Shown: positions 1 through 9,106, counted from the stretch's first letter. The stretch: DNA of 64,000 nucleotides from Micromonospora violae (GCF_004217135.1 NZ_SHKK01000001.1:2046001-2110000); one strand, 5' to 3'. Translations and numbers: made by a program. Notes: generated by a model not told the origin, from the letters alone.

Positions 1-330
1 ACCACTGACGGCCTGGCGTCCTGGGCGGCGGCACAGGGCGGTGGGAGCCTGTTCCGGCCCGCGCTCCTGGCCGACCCACGGGTACGGGTGCTCGCCCGCC
101 ACGACCACCGGGGTGAGATCACCGGCGGGGCGGTGCTCAGCGGTGGCGGTCCGTACGGTGTCTCCAACCTGTTCACCCGCACCGACTGCTCCCGCGACAT
201 CTGGGGCGCGGTGTGCGCCACCGTTCCCGATGCGCCGCTGGTCGGCTACGAGACCACCCCGGACCTGACGCCGGCGCTCTCCGCTGGCTTCGCCACCACC
301 GGTCCGCTGCGCGTCTGGTTGCACGGCTAG
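1..330 (+). CDS. GNAT-like acetyltransferase, C-terminal part (5' end outside window)
   Basis: An open frame runs from the first base to a TAG stop at 328-330, giving about 109 residues without a start, so the gene is cut by the window edge. The visible part reads like the second half of a GNAT-fold protein: a strand with 'GEITGGAVLSGG', then a segment containing 'GVSNLFT', and a closing 'GFATTGPLRVWLHG', as in proteins where a GNAT-like domain ends in a Gly-rich strand. No acetyl-CoA binding (R/Q-x-x-G-x-G/A) loop can be confirmed in what is visible. Family assignment is by general resemblance only. The gene ends about 30 bp before the ileS leader RNA and is probably a separate unit. Confidence 0.5.
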   Translation, partial: TTDGLASWAAAQGGGSLFRPALLADPRVRVLARHDHRGEITGGAVLSGGGPYGVSNLFTRTDCSRDIWGAVCATVPDAPLVGYETTPDLTPALSAGFATTGPLRVWLHG

Positions 331-360
331 CGCTCCGGCCACGGGTCCTCCGCACGGACC

Positions 361-603
361 GCTATGCTGCACGGCATCGGCACCGATCCGGCCATCACCG
401 GGGAGCCTCCGGAAGAACGGGCAGCTCGCTGCCTCAGTAGAACCGGACGTAGCGGCACGTCACGTCGCGGAAATCGAGCGGCGCCCGCACGGTCGGGGCG
501 CAAGCGGGGTGGTACCGCGGAGTCCTGGCCCTACGCCCGGCGCTTCGTCCCCGCGTGGGCAGTGAGCTGATGCCCGCGTGAGCGGATGTGGAGTGTAGGG
601 AGA
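361..603 (+). promoter_or_regulatory. T-box riboswitch (tRNA-Ile sensing leader of ileS), actinobacterial translational type
   Basis: The gap before ileS carries the T-box hallmark GGGTGGTACCGCGG at 507-520. The TGGT within it is the part that pairs with the tRNA acceptor end. Upstream, a short stem region at about 380-430 presents ATC (394-396) in the sequence GGCCATCACCGG, which fits an isoleucine specifier in the ultrashort Stem I of actinobacterial ileS leaders. I see no terminator with a U-run. Instead CCCTAC at 529-534 is complementary to GTAGGG at 595-600, which overlaps the ileS ribosome binding site. That supports translational control: uncharged tRNA-Ile would free the site. Motif and specifier are seen directly; the pairing scheme is inferred. 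Confidence 0.85.
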
Positions 604-609
604 GTGTCG

Positions 610-3600
610 GTGCCGGACGGTCCGTCGAAGTCGCCATTCGTGCCACTACCCACCAAGATCGACTTTGCGGTGCTGGACCGTGCGGTCATCGAGTGGTGGC
701 AGGCCAACAACGTGTTCAGCCGGAGCCTGGAGCAGACGGCCGACGGGACGCCGTGGGTGTTCTACGAGGGGCCGCCGACCGCCAACGGCACACCGGGCAC
801 CCACCACATCGAGGCGAGGGTCTTCAAGGACCTGTTTCCCCGGTACCGGACGATGCGGGGCTTCTCGGTGCCACGCCGCGCCGGGTGGGACTGTCACGGC
901 CTGCCGGTCGAGCTCGCGGTCGAGAAGGAACTGGGCCTCGGCGGCAAGCCCGACATCGAGAAGATGGGCATCGCCGAGTTCAACGCGCACTGCCGCACCT
1001 CGGTGCTTCGGCACGTCGACGAGTTCGTCCAGCTCAGCGAGCGGATGGGTTACTGGATCGACCTGGAGCATCCGTACGAGACGATGTCACCGGAGTACGT
1101 GGACAGCGTCTGGTGGTCGCTGAAGCAGATCCACGACGGCGGACGTCTGGTGGAGGACTTCCGGGTCGCGCCGTACTGCACCCGCGACGGCACGACCCTG
1201 TCCGACCACGAGGTGGCGCAGGGGTACGAGACGGTCACCGACCCGTCGGTGTACGTGCGGTTCCCGGTGCGCGGCGACGTGGCCGGACACCGCGGCGTCG
1301 ACCTGCTGATCTGGACCACCACCCCGTGGACCCTGGTGTCCAACACCGCCGTCGCCGTCCACCCCGACGTGACGTACACGGTCGCCCGCACCGAGCAGGG
1401 CACGTTCGTCGTCGCCGAACCGCTGACCGGGCGGGTCCTCGGCGACGAGGCGGAGATCCTGGCGACCGTGCCGGGGTCGGCCCTGGAGGGTCTGCGGTAC
1501 GAGCGACCGTTCGACCTGGTGGACATCCCGGACGCACACCGGGTGGTCCTCGCCGAGTACGTCACCACCGAGGACGGCACCGGCCTGGTGCACCAGGCGC
1601 CGGCCTTCGGCGCGGACGACCTCGCCGTGTGCCGCGCGTACGGGTTGCCGCTGGTGAACCCGGTCGCCCCGAACGGGCGGTTCAACGACGGCATCGACCT
1701 GGTCGGCGGCGTGTTCTTCAAGGACGCCGACGCGTTGCTCATCGACCGTCTCCGCACGTCGGGTCGGTTGTTCCGGCATGAGCCGTTCGAGCACCCCTAC
1801 CCGCACTGCTGGCGGTGCCACACCCCGCTGATGTACTACGCGCAGCCATCCTGGTACATCCGGACCACCGAGGTCCGCGACGAGCTGACGCGGGAGAACG
1901 AGAAGACCAACTGGTTCCCGGAGCACATCAAACACGGCCGGTACGGCGACTGGCTGAAGAACAACATCGACTGGGCGGTGTCCCGCTCCCGGTACTGGGG
2001 CACCCCGCTGCCGCTGTGGCGGTGCCCGGACAACCACGTGACCGCTGTCGGTTCGCGTACGGAACTCGGAGAGCTGGCCGGCGCCGACCTGTCCGAGCTG
2101 GACCCGCACCGCCCGTACGTCGACGAGATCACCTTCGCCTGCCCGGACTGCGACCGGACCGCCACCCGCGTCTCCGAGGTCATCGACGCCTGGTACGACT
2201 CCGGAGCGATGCCGTTCGCGTCGGTGGGTTACCCCCACGTGCCGGGTAGCAGGGAAATCTTCGAGCGCACCTACCCGGCGCAGTACATCTGCGAGGCGAT
2301 CGATCAGACGCGGGGGTGGTTCTACACGCTGATGGCGGTGGGCACGCTGGTCTTCGACCGGTCCCCGTACGAGAACGTCGTCTGCCTCGGGCACATCCTG
2401 GCCGAGGACGGCCGCAAGATGAGCAAACACCTGGGCAACATCCTGCTGCCGATCCCGTTGATGGACACGCACGGCGCCGACGCGGTGCGCTGGTTCATGG
2501 CCTGCTCCGGCTCACCGTGGTCGCCGCGCCGGATCGGGCCCGGCCCACTCGACGAGATCGTCCGCAAGGTGTTGATGACGTACTGGAACACCGCGGCGTT
2601 CTTCTCCCTCTACGCGGCCAACTCGACGTGGGCGCCGCACCTGGCGCAGCCGGTCGCCCAGCGACCGGTGTTGGACCGCTGGATCGTCGGCGAGGTCCAC
2701 GCCCTCGCGGCCGCCGTGGACGAGCGCATGCGGAACTACGACACGGCGCGCGCCGGCCGACTGCTCGCCGACTTCATCGACGACCTGTCGAACTGGTACG
2801 TGCGGCGCTCGCGGCAGCGTTTCTGGGAGGGCGACCCCGACGCGCTCACCACCCTGTACGAGTGCCTCGACATCCTCACTCGGCTGCTCGCGCCGTTCAT
2901 TCCCTTCGTCACGGAGGAGGTGTGGCAGCAGGTCGTCCGGCGGGGGGCCGCGTCGGCCCCGGAGTCGGTGCACCTGGCGACCTGGCCCACCCCCGACACC
3001 GCGCTGATCAGCACGGAGTTGTCGGCCCAGGTGGCGGCGGCGCGGGCGTTGGCGGAGGCGGGCCGGTCCGCGCGCAAGGCGAGCAGTCTGCGGATCCGTC
3101 AGCCGTTGCGCCGCGCACTGGTGGGGCTGCCGGCCGGCACCGTGCTCCCGCAGGCGTTGCTGGACGACATCGGCGACGAGTTGAACGTCAAGGTCCTCGA
3201 ACCGCTCGATCCCCAGAGCGGGGTCATCGACGTGCAGGTCAAGGCGAACTTCCGGACCCTGGGCCGCCGGTTCGGCAACCGCACCCAGCACGTCGCGAAG
3301 GCCATCGCCGGCGTGGCCGCCCGGGAGTTGGTCGATGGCGTCCGCGCGAACGGGACGTACCCGCTGTCGGTCGACGGTGACCAGGTCGAGGTGGGCCTGG
3401 ACGATCTCCTGATCACGGAGGTGCCGCGCACCGGTTGGGTGGTGGAGTCCCAGCGCGGCGCGACGATCGCGTTGGACACCGAGATCACCCCCGAACTGGC
3501 CGCCGAGGGCGTCGCACGCGATGTGGTCCGCATCGTCCAGCAGGCCCGCCGCGACGCTGACTTCGAGGTGTCCGACCGGATCACGGTGGCGATCGCCGCC

Positions 3601-3756
3601 CCCGCCGAGGTGGCGGCGGCGATCGCCACGCATCAGTTGCTCATCGCGCACGAGACCCTCGCGCTCCAGCTGACCGTGGTGGACGCGTTGTCGGAGGGCT
3701 TCTCCGGCACCGTGGGCAACGGCTACGAGGTCGTCGTCCACGTCGTGCGGGCCTGA
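610..3756 (+). CDS. ileS: Isoleucine--tRNA ligase (eukaryote-like IleRS)
   Basis: Class I aminoacyl-tRNA synthetase that charges tRNA-Ile in the cytoplasm. About 1048 residues, the size of the long IleRS type found in actinobacteria and eukaryotes. The HIGH signature has the form 'PGTHHIEARVFKD' near residue 62-74, and the KMSKS loop is 'DGRKMSKHLGN' near residue 600. Between them lies the large editing insertion ('LLIWTTTPWTL') and a 'WRCHTP' segment, followed by the anticodon-binding helical region and a C-terminal extension. I prefer the GTG at 610 because AGGGAG (597-602) lies 7 bases upstream of it and is the element masked by the T-box. An in-frame ATG at 586 has no good ribosome site. 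Expression is expected to rise on isoleucine or charged tRNA-Ile shortage. Confidence 0.96.
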   Translation: MPDGPSKSPFVPLPTKIDFAVLDRAVIEWWQANNVFSRSLEQTADGTPWVFYEGPPTANGTPGTHHIEARVFKDLFPRYRTMRGFSVPRRAGWDCHGLPVELAVEKELGLGGKPDIEKMGIAEFNAHCRTSVLRHVDEFVQLSERMGYWIDLEHPYETMSPEYVDSVWWSLKQIHDGGRLVEDFRVAPYCTRDGTTLSDHEVAQGYETVTDPSVYVRFPVRGDVAGHRGVDLLIWTTTPWTLVSNTAVAVHPDVTYTVARTEQGTFVVAEPLTGRVLGDEAEILATVPGSALEGLRYERPFDLVDIPDAHRVVLAEYVTTEDGTGLVHQAPAFGADDLAVCRAYGLPLVNPVAPNGRFNDGIDLVGGVFFKDADALLIDRLRTSGRLFRHEPFEHPYPHCWRCHTPLMYYAQPSWYIRTTEVRDELTRENEKTNWFPEHIKHGRYGDWLKNNIDWAVSRSRYWGTPLPLWRCPDNHVTAVGSRTELGELAGADLSELDPHRPYVDEITFACPDCDRTATRVSEVIDAWYDSGAMPFASVGYPHVPGSREIFERTYPAQYICEAIDQTRGWFYTLMAVGTLVFDRSPYENVVCLGHILAEDGRKMSKHLGNILLPIPLMDTHGADAVRWFMACSGSPWSPRRIGPGPLDEIVRKVLMTYWNTAAFFSLYAANSTWAPHLAQPVAQRPVLDRWIVGEVHALAAAVDERMRNYDTARAGRLLADFIDDLSNWYVRRSRQRFWEGDPDALTTLYECLDILTRLLAPFIPFVTEEVWQQVVRRGAASAPESVHLATWPTPDTALISTELSAQVAAARALAEAGRSARKASSLRIRQPLRRALVGLPAGTVLPQALLDDIGDELNVKVLEPLDPQSGVIDVQVKANFRTLGRRFGNRTQHVAKAIAGVAARELVDGVRANGTYPLSVDGDQVEVGLDDLLITEVPRTGWVVESQRGATIALDTEITPELAAEGVARDVVRIVQQARRDADFEVSDRITVAIAAPAEVAAAIATHQLLIAHETLALQLTVVDALSEGFSGTVGNGYEVVVHVVRA

Positions 3757-3775
3757 GCGGTAGCGGGGCGGCCGG

Positions 3776-4672
3776 TCACCGCAGCTGGGTCAGGTCCTCC
3801 GGGGTCAGGCGCAGGGCACCGGCCGCCACGTTCTGCACCAGGTGCTCCGGGTCCGCGGTGCCGGGGATGGCCAGCACGTGGCGGCCCTGGTGCAGGGTCC
3901 AGGCGAGGCGTACCTGGTGCGGGGTGACGCCGTGCGCGCGGGCGACCGTCTCGACGGCCTCGCTGCGCGTGGCGTTCACGCCCGCCTCCCGCCCGGTGCC
4001 GGCCAGGGCGAAGAACGGCACGTAGGCGATGCCCCGCTCACCGCAGAGCCGCACGAGCGCGTCCTGCTCCCGGTAGGCGTCCACCCCGTAGTTGTTCTGC
4101 ACGCAGACCACCGGCGCGATGCCGGCCACCTCGTCCAGCTGCTCGGGGCGGACGTTGGAGAGGCCGAGGTGCCGGATCAGCCCTTCGGCCCGCATCTCGG
4201 CGAGCGCGCCGAACCGGTCGGCCAGCGGCACCGGGCCCGACCCCCGGCCGAGGCGCAGGTTCACCACGTCGAGCTGGTCGCGGCCGAGCCGGCGAAGGTT
4301 CTCCTGGACCTGGGCCCGCAACTGCGCTGCGGTGAGCGCCTCGGTGAAACCCGCCTCCGGGTCGTACCCGAAACCGACCTTGGTGGCGATCACCAGTTCC
4401 TCCGGGTACGGGGCGAGCGCCGCGCGGATCAACTCGGTGGCGTAGCGGGCCGGGCCGGTGCCGACGCGCAGGGTGCCGCCGGGCGAGACGTAGAACGCGG
4501 CCGTGTCGATGTGGTTGACGCCCAGCTCCACGGCGCGGCGCAGCAGGGCGACGGCCCGGTCACGGTCGGGGTTCGCGGTGATCCGCATGGAGCCGAAGCC
4601 CATCCTGTGCACGGTGCGATCGCCCAGGGTCCAGGTGCCCGCCCCGGCGGCGGTGATCTTGTCGGTTGGCAT
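3776..4672 (-). CDS. Aldo/keto reductase family oxidoreductase
   Basis: NAD(P)H-dependent TIM-barrel oxidoreductase of about 298 residues; the substrate cannot be predicted. The catalytic Asp and Tyr are in 'HIDTAAFYVSPG' and the Lys in 'IATKVGFG'. The place where most family members have a catalytic His ('DLVHLH') reads 'DVVNLRLG', so His is replaced by Asn, as in some bacterial subfamilies. The C-terminal cofactor loop is seen as 'VLAIPGTADPEHLVQN'. I chose the ATG of 'MPTDKITAAG' at 4672; the frame stays open to 4717 but that extension is Arg/Pro-rich and not family-like. It is convergent with ileS (20-bp gap) and lies 73 bp downstream of the MFS gene on the same strand, so the two may be co-transcribed. 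Confidence 0.9.
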   Translation of the reverse strand: MPTDKITAAGAGTWTLGDRTVHRMGFGSMRITANPDRDRAVALLRRAVELGVNHIDTAAFYVSPGGTLRVGTGPARYATELIRAALAPYPEELVIATKVGFGYDPEAGFTEALTAAQLRAQVQENLRRLGRDQLDVVNLRLGRGSGPVPLADRFGALAEMRAEGLIRHLGLSNVRPEQLDEVAGIAPVVCVQNNYGVDAYREQDALVRLCGERGIAYVPFFALAGTGREAGVNATRSEAVETVARAHGVTPHQVRLAWTLHQGRHVLAIPGTADPEHLVQNVAAGALRLTPEDLTQLR

Positions 4673-4745
4673 CGGGCGACCGTAACCAGCACGGGTGCGC
4701 GGCGCAGTCGGCCACACACCCGATACCGCCCGGCGGCGGGGTGGG

Positions 4746-5999
4746 TTAGTTTCTTATGGCGGACGAAGCCGGGTGCGGCGGGCGCAGCACCGGCACCAGC
4801 AACAGGGTCGGCAGCAGCAGCAGCGGCACCGCCAGCAGCGCCCGCAGGGTGCCGACCTGGTCGCCGATCAGCCCCAGCAACGGCGGGCCACCGAGGAACG
4901 CGGTGTAGCCGATCACCGCGACCACGCTCACCCGCACCGCCGCGTGCGCCTCGTCGTCGGCCGCCGCGCTCATCCCGACCGGGAAGCCCAGTGACGCCCC
5001 GAGGCCCCACAGCGCGACGCCGATGATGGCCACCGGCCCGGAACCCGCCAGTACGGCCAGGCCGGCGCCGACCACGGCGAGCCCGATGGTGGCGCTGAGC
5101 ACCGGCACCCGACCCCACCGGTCCAACGCGACGGTGCCGGCGGTGCGCCCGACGGTCATGCCCACCACGAAGACGGCGAAGACCGCCGCGCCGGCCGCCT
5201 CGCTCAGGTCCCGTCCGTCGATGAACGCAACGGCCAGCCAATCGTTGGCGGCGCCCTCGGTGAAGGCCGCCACCAGCACGAACAGCCCGATCAGCAGGGT
5301 GCGCGGTTCCCGCCAGGCGGCGAGTTGCGCCCGGCGCCGGGCGGCCGGGGTGGCGTCCGCCGGGTCGCCGGGGTGGTCGCTGCCCACCGGCAGGTAGGTC
5401 CGGGCGGCGAGCGCGGTGCCGGTCAACACGATCACCGCCACCGCCACCAGGTGCGCGCCGACCGACACGTCGAACCGGGCCGCCCCCGCGCCGAGCGCCG
5501 CTCCGGCCACCGAGCCGAGGCTCCAGCCCGCGTGGAAGCGGGGCATGATCGTACGGCCCAGCCGCCGTTCCACCGCCGCGCCCTCGACGTTCATCGCCAC
5601 GTCGCAGGCGCCGGAGCCGTAGCCGAAGGCGACCAACCCCACGGCGACGACCGCGAACGAACCGGTCATCGTGGCGCCCAGCCCCGCCACCGTCAGGCCG
5701 ACCGCGACCAACGCGGTGGCCATCGTGACGGTGCGGGCCGCGCCGAATCGCTGGGCGAGCAGGCCGGCGGTCGGCATGGCGAGCAGCGCACCGACGCTCA
5801 TCGCCAACAGCAGCAGCCCGAGTCGGCCGGCGGAGAGGTCCAACGCCTCACGGACCGCCGGGACGCGGGAGAACCAGCTGCCGACGGCGAGCCCGTTGAG
5901 GGTGAAGGTGCCAGCGACGCCGTTGCGGGCGAGCCGCACCGTCCGCACCGTCAGCGGTGCGGTGTCGCGGGTTTCGGGTCGACTGGTGGGGGCGCTCAC
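4746..5999 (-). CDS. MFS transporter (YbjJ-like)
   Basis: Major facilitator superfamily membrane protein of about 417 residues with roughly twelve hydrophobic segments, starting with 'GVAGTFTLNGLAVGSWFSRVP'. A conserved cytoplasmic loop after TM2 is seen as 'GLLAQRFGAARTVTMA'. The first-repeat layout resembles the YbjJ/fucose-permease-like branch; the substrate is unknown. Start set to the GTG at 5999 (N-terminus V-S-A-P-T-S), which has a GAGG-type ribosome site; the open frame upstream to 6047 is basic and atypical. It diverges from the LacI-family gene at 6160, and a LacI-type operator lies between them at 6049-6062, so repression by that regulator is likely. Confidence 0.88.
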   Translation of the reverse strand: MSAPTSRPETRDTAPLTVRTVRLARNGVAGTFTLNGLAVGSWFSRVPAVREALDLSAGRLGLLLLAMSVGALLAMPTAGLLAQRFGAARTVTMATALVAVGLTVAGLGATMTGSFAVVAVGLVAFGYGSGACDVAMNVEGAAVERRLGRTIMPRFHAGWSLGSVAGAALGAGAARFDVSVGAHLVAVAVIVLTGTALAARTYLPVGSDHPGDPADATPAARRRAQLAAWREPRTLLIGLFVLVAAFTEGAANDWLAVAFIDGRDLSEAAGAAVFAVFVVGMTVGRTAGTVALDRWGRVPVLSATIGLAVVGAGLAVLAGSGPVAIIGVALWGLGASLGFPVGMSAAADDEAHAAVRVSVVAVIGYTAFLGGPPLLGLIGDQVGTLRALLAVPLLLLPTLLLVPVLRPPHPASSAIRN

Positions 6000-6048
6000 G
6001 AGGGTGGGTCCTCTTTCTCGGGGTGATCTCCTGGCACGATCGCACACC

Positions 6049-6062
6049 TGAGAGCGCTACCA
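6049..6062. promoter_or_regulatory. Putative LacI-family operator in the divergent MFS/LacI promoter region
   Basis: TGAGAGCGCTACCA is an imperfect 14-bp palindrome centred on the GCGC core typical of LacI-family sites in actinomycetes (five of seven positions per arm match). It lies about 50 bp upstream of the MFS start and about 100 bp upstream of the LacI start, where a local repressor controlling both genes would bind. The operator role is inferred. Confidence 0.5.
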
Positions 6063-6159
6063 CCACAACCGGCAACCGCCCCTTACCGCTGCTGTTTCGG
6101 CCGGGGCATGATGTGCGCAGGCGATTGTCCGACCGGACGAGCCACCCCGGGAGGCGACG

Positions 6160-7149
6160 ATGACGACAGCGGCACACCGACCGGCCACTCTTGAGGACGT
6201 GGCCCGGGTTGCCGGGGTGTCCCGGTCCACCGCGTCGCGGGTGGTCGCCGGCACGGGGTTCGCCTCACCGGCCGCCCGCAGACAGGTCACGGCAGCCGTG
6301 GACCAGCTCGGCTACGTGCCCAACCCGGCCGCCCGGGCGCTGGTCCGCGGCGGCGGCGTACGCCTGGCCGTGGCCGTCCTGGGCACCAGCGCCGCGGTGC
6401 TGGACGACCCGTACGTGCACCAGGTGGTCGGCGCCGCCGCCCGGGTGTGCACGCCCGCCGGTGTCGGGGTGGCGCTGTACTGGCTGCCGTTCGGCGACCC
6501 CCGCAGCCTCGACCAACTCGACGGGGACCGCAGCGTGTGCGGGGTGATCCTGGTCAACACCACCGAGGAGTTGCTGGAGGCGGTGCCCCGGTCGCTGCAC
6601 GGTCGGGTGGTCTCGATCGGCGTCGGCTCAGCGGCCGTGCCGTCGTTCGACGTCGACAACGCGGCCGGCTCCGAGGCGGTGCTGCGCCACCTGTACGCCA
6701 CGGGTCGCCGCCGGATCGCCATGGTGACCGGCCCCCGGTGGCTGCCCTGCGCGCAACGCCCCGTGCGGACGTACCGTCGGCTCATGGCCGAGGCGGGCCT
6801 ACCGGAACGGATCCTCCCCGGGGACTTCCGGGCGGCGCGCGGCCGGACGGCGGCCGGCGAGGCGCTGCGCCGTTGGCCGGACATCGACGCCATCTACGCG
6901 ATCAGCGACGACACCGCGCTCGGGGTGATCGCGGGCCTGCGGGACGCCGGTGCGCGGGTGCCCTCCGACGTGGCGGTGGCCGGCTTCGACGACATTCCGC
7001 TGGCCGGGATGACCGCCCCGGCGCTGACCACGGCCAGTCATCCGGTGGGCCGCATCGCCGCCGCGGCGGCGACCGCCCTGTTGGACGGGCGCCCGGCGGC
7101 TCCGGTGACCCTCTTCCCGTCCGCCCTGGTGGCACGGGCCAGCGCCTGA
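6160..7149 (+). CDS. LacI family transcriptional regulator
   Basis: DNA-binding sugar-responsive regulator of 329 residues, typical LacI length. The N-terminal HTH is 'TLEDVARVAGVSRSTASRVV' (about residues 10-29), followed by the hinge helix region 'LGYVPNPAARALVRG'. The periplasmic-binding-protein-like core ends with 'PSDVAVAGFDDIPLAGM', characteristic of the family. The start is supported by GGGAGG just upstream of ATG 6160. It is transcribed away from the MFS gene; a likely operator sits between them. The effector is unknown. The downstream esterase follows after a 91-bp gap and has its own ribosome site, so it may be separate. Confidence 0.92.
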   Translation: MTTAAHRPATLEDVARVAGVSRSTASRVVAGTGFASPAARRQVTAAVDQLGYVPNPAARALVRGGGVRLAVAVLGTSAAVLDDPYVHQVVGAAARVCTPAGVGVALYWLPFGDPRSLDQLDGDRSVCGVILVNTTEELLEAVPRSLHGRVVSIGVGSAAVPSFDVDNAAGSEAVLRHLYATGRRRIAMVTGPRWLPCAQRPVRTYRRLMAEAGLPERILPGDFRAARGRTAAGEALRRWPDIDAIYAISDDTALGVIAGLRDAGARVPSDVAVAGFDDIPLAGMTAPALTTASHPVGRIAAAAATALLDGRPAAPVTLFPSALVARASA

Positions 7150-7240
7150 GTCGACGCGCGGTGCAGGACGCCGACGGTTAACCCCGGACGGGCCGGGTAA
7201 CCGCGTCGGACCTTTCGTCCACCGCGAGGAGCACCGAGAC

Positions 7241-7969
7241 GTGTCCGACTCCGCGCCGTCGCACTGGGACGCGCCGCCGAGCCCCCGCGACGGCCGGTTG
7301 ACCGCCCGCCGCCACCCGCCGGGGACGCCGGGCCGCACCGGGCTCGTGCCGATGACCGGCCCCGACGGCGATCGGCTGGCCCTCGGGTACGCCCCGGAGC
7401 CGGCGACCGACGCTTCGGCGTACCGGTTGGTGCTGCTCCTGCACGGCGCGGGCGGCTCGGCGCGACAGGGGCTGGACCTGCTGTTGCCGGTCGCGGACGC
7501 GCAGCGGCTGCTGCTGGTCGCCCCGGACTCGTCGGCGGCCAGTTGGGACCTGATCGCCGGTGGCTTCGGGGCGGACGTGGGGCGTATCGACGGGCTGCTG
7601 GCGACCGTGTTCGACAGCTACCCGGTGTCCGACGTGACGGTCGGCGGCTTCTCCGACGGCGCTTCCTACGCACTGTCGTTGGGCCTGGCGAACGGCGATC
7701 TGATCGACGCGGTGCTGGCTTTCTCCCCCGGTTTCGCCGCGCCACCGGTCACCCACGGTCGACCCCGGATCTTCATCTCGCACGGCGTCGACGACCGGGT
7801 GCTGCCCATCGACGTGTGCAGCCGCCGCCTCGTACCCCACCTGCACGGCCTCGGCTACGACGTGACCTACGAGGAGTTCCCCGGCGGCCATGACATCCCC
7901 ACCCCGATCCGGGATTCCGCCGTCACCTGGCTCACCGCCCATCCCCCACGGGCCGGGACACCGCAGTGA
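7241..7969 (+). CDS. Alpha/beta-hydrolase (esterase / phospholipase-carboxylesterase-like)
   Basis: Serine hydrolase of 242 residues. The oxyanion region is 'LLLHGAGGSARQG', the nucleophile elbow is 'VGGFSDGASYAL' (Gly-Phe-Ser-Asp-Gly), the acid is probably the Asp of 'SHGVDDRVLP' and the base His is in 'FPGGHDIP'. There is no signal peptide, so it acts in the cytoplasm. The short elbow-to-acid distance suits the phospholipase/carboxylesterase group, but substrate is unknown. It begins at GTG 7241 with GCGAGGA upstream. Its end is only 12 bp from the end of the convergent FUSC gene. Confidence 0.85.
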   Translation: MSDSAPSHWDAPPSPRDGRLTARRHPPGTPGRTGLVPMTGPDGDRLALGYAPEPATDASAYRLVLLLHGAGGSARQGLDLLLPVADAQRLLLVAPDSSAASWDLIAGGFGADVGRIDGLLATVFDSYPVSDVTVGGFSDGASYALSLGLANGDLIDAVLAFSPGFAAPPVTHGRPRIFISHGVDDRVLPIDVCSRRLVPHLHGLGYDVTYEEFPGGHDIPTPIRDSAVTWLTAHPPRAGTPQ

Positions 7970-7981
7970 TCGGTGCGGACG

Positions 7982-9106
7982 TCAGATCGGGGGGAGGCCG
8001 AGGGCATCGTCGACGCGGGCGAGGACGGCGGCGTCGTCCTGCGGGTTGACGCCGCGCAGCAGGTCGATGGCGGTGGCCCGGACCTGACCGATGATCATTG
8101 CCAGGGGAAGGGTCTGCGTGGAGCCGAAGAGGTGCCCGGCGACGCGCACGGCCGCCAACGCCGACTCGTCGGCCCGGGTGGCGTACCGGTCGGCGGTCTC
8201 CTCCTCCCCGTTCAGGTCGGCGGCGAGGGCGGCTCCGGCCGAACGGACCGCCTCGGCCAGGGACCGCAGGGCGGCGCCCAACTCGGGCGGGGCCGGGGTG
8301 TGCGACCGGCTGAGGGTCACGCCCGCGCGGGCCAGCACCCGGACGTTGCGGACCGCGTAGTCGATCTGCCGGATCGACTCGTCCACCGAGCGCAGCCGAC
8401 CGAGGTGCCGGCGTCGACGGACGTTGAGCCGCAGCGCCTCACCGGCGGCCAGCACTCCGTCGCGCAGCCCGGCCACCCGGGCGTCCATCCCCCGCGCCTG
8501 CCGCAGCGCGGCCACCGTCGCCGGCTCGTCGCGGTCATCCAGCGCGTCGGCGATGCTGCCCAGCAACCCGGCCAGTTCGTCGAAGGTCCGCCGCACCTCG
8601 GCGATCAGCGGCGCCAGCGGATGCCGGGCGTCGACCAGCAGGCTGGCCGCGAGCGCGACCGCGCCGCCGACCAGCGCGTCGACGAACCGGAACGGCACCA
8701 GCGACCCGTCCGGCGGTGCGACCACCACCAGGTAGAGGGCGGAGACCGCCGCCTGCACCAGCGTCACGCCGGTGGCGCCGAAGGCCACCGCGAGCAGAAC
8801 GGTGAGCAGAATGACGGTGAAGACCGTCCAGGTGCTGCCGGGGCCGAGCGCCTGCACCACCAGGTCGGCGACGAGCACCCCGGCGGCGACGCCGAGGACG
8901 ACCTCGACGGCCCGACGGATGCGCTGCCCCCGGGCCTGACCGAGGACGATCAGCGCGGCGGCCGGCGCGAAGAAGGGCTGTGGGTGCCCGAGCAACCGGG
9001 TGGCCAGCAGCCATGCCACGGTCGCCGAAACGGTCGCCTCCAGCACCGGCCGCCAGCCGTGCCGCAGCCGCCCGCCGGCCGTCCGCAGGCCGCTGAACCG
9101 CACCAT
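7982..9106 (-). CDS. FUSC-family membrane protein (aromatic acid exporter-like)
   Basis: About 374 residues. The N-terminal half has five to six hydrophobic segments ('FFAPAAALIVLGQARGQRIRRAVEVVLG' spans a conserved loop) and resembles FUSC/ArAE proteins related to YccS and AaeB. The C-terminal half is a soluble helical domain with several Arg/Asp-rich helices. Such proteins are suspected to export aromatic acids or other small organic anions, but this was not tested in this group. ATG 9106 is preferred because a GGGAGAGG ribosome site lies a few bases upstream; the frame is open to 9133. It stands alone on the minus strand, upstream of which lies a 476-bp non-coding region. Confidence 0.82.
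   Translation of the reverse strand: MVRFSGLRTAGGRLRHGWRPVLEATVSATVAWLLATRLLGHPQPFFAPAAALIVLGQARGQRIRRAVEVVLGVAAGVLVADLVVQALGPGSTWTVFTVILLTVLLAVAFGATGVTLVQAAVSALYLVVVAPPDGSLVPFRFVDALVGGAVALAASLLVDARHPLAPLIAEVRRTFDELAGLLGSIADALDDRDEPATVAALRQARGMDARVAGLRDGVLAAGEALRLNVRRRRHLGRLRSVDESIRQIDYAVRNVRVLARAGVTLSRSHTPAPPELGAALRSLAEAVRSAGAALAADLNGEEETADRYATRADESALAAVRVAGHLFGSTQTLPLAMIIGQVRATAIDLLRGVNPQDDAAVLARVDDALGLPPI

Noticed and set aside
361..603. Transcription-attenuating T-box
   Set aside because: No terminator stem with a U-run is present; complementarity to the ribosome site favours translational control.
2512..3741. 409-codon minus-strand frame under ileS
   Set aside because: Antisense to the well-conserved C-terminal half of IleRS with no ribosome site or family match.
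586..3756. ATG 586 as the ileS start
   Set aside because: No ribosome site before it, and the T-box-controlled AGGGAG would lie inside the coding region.
5325..6026. Plus-strand frames across the MFS gene
   Set aside because: Shadow frames; the membrane-helix pattern is only on the minus strand.
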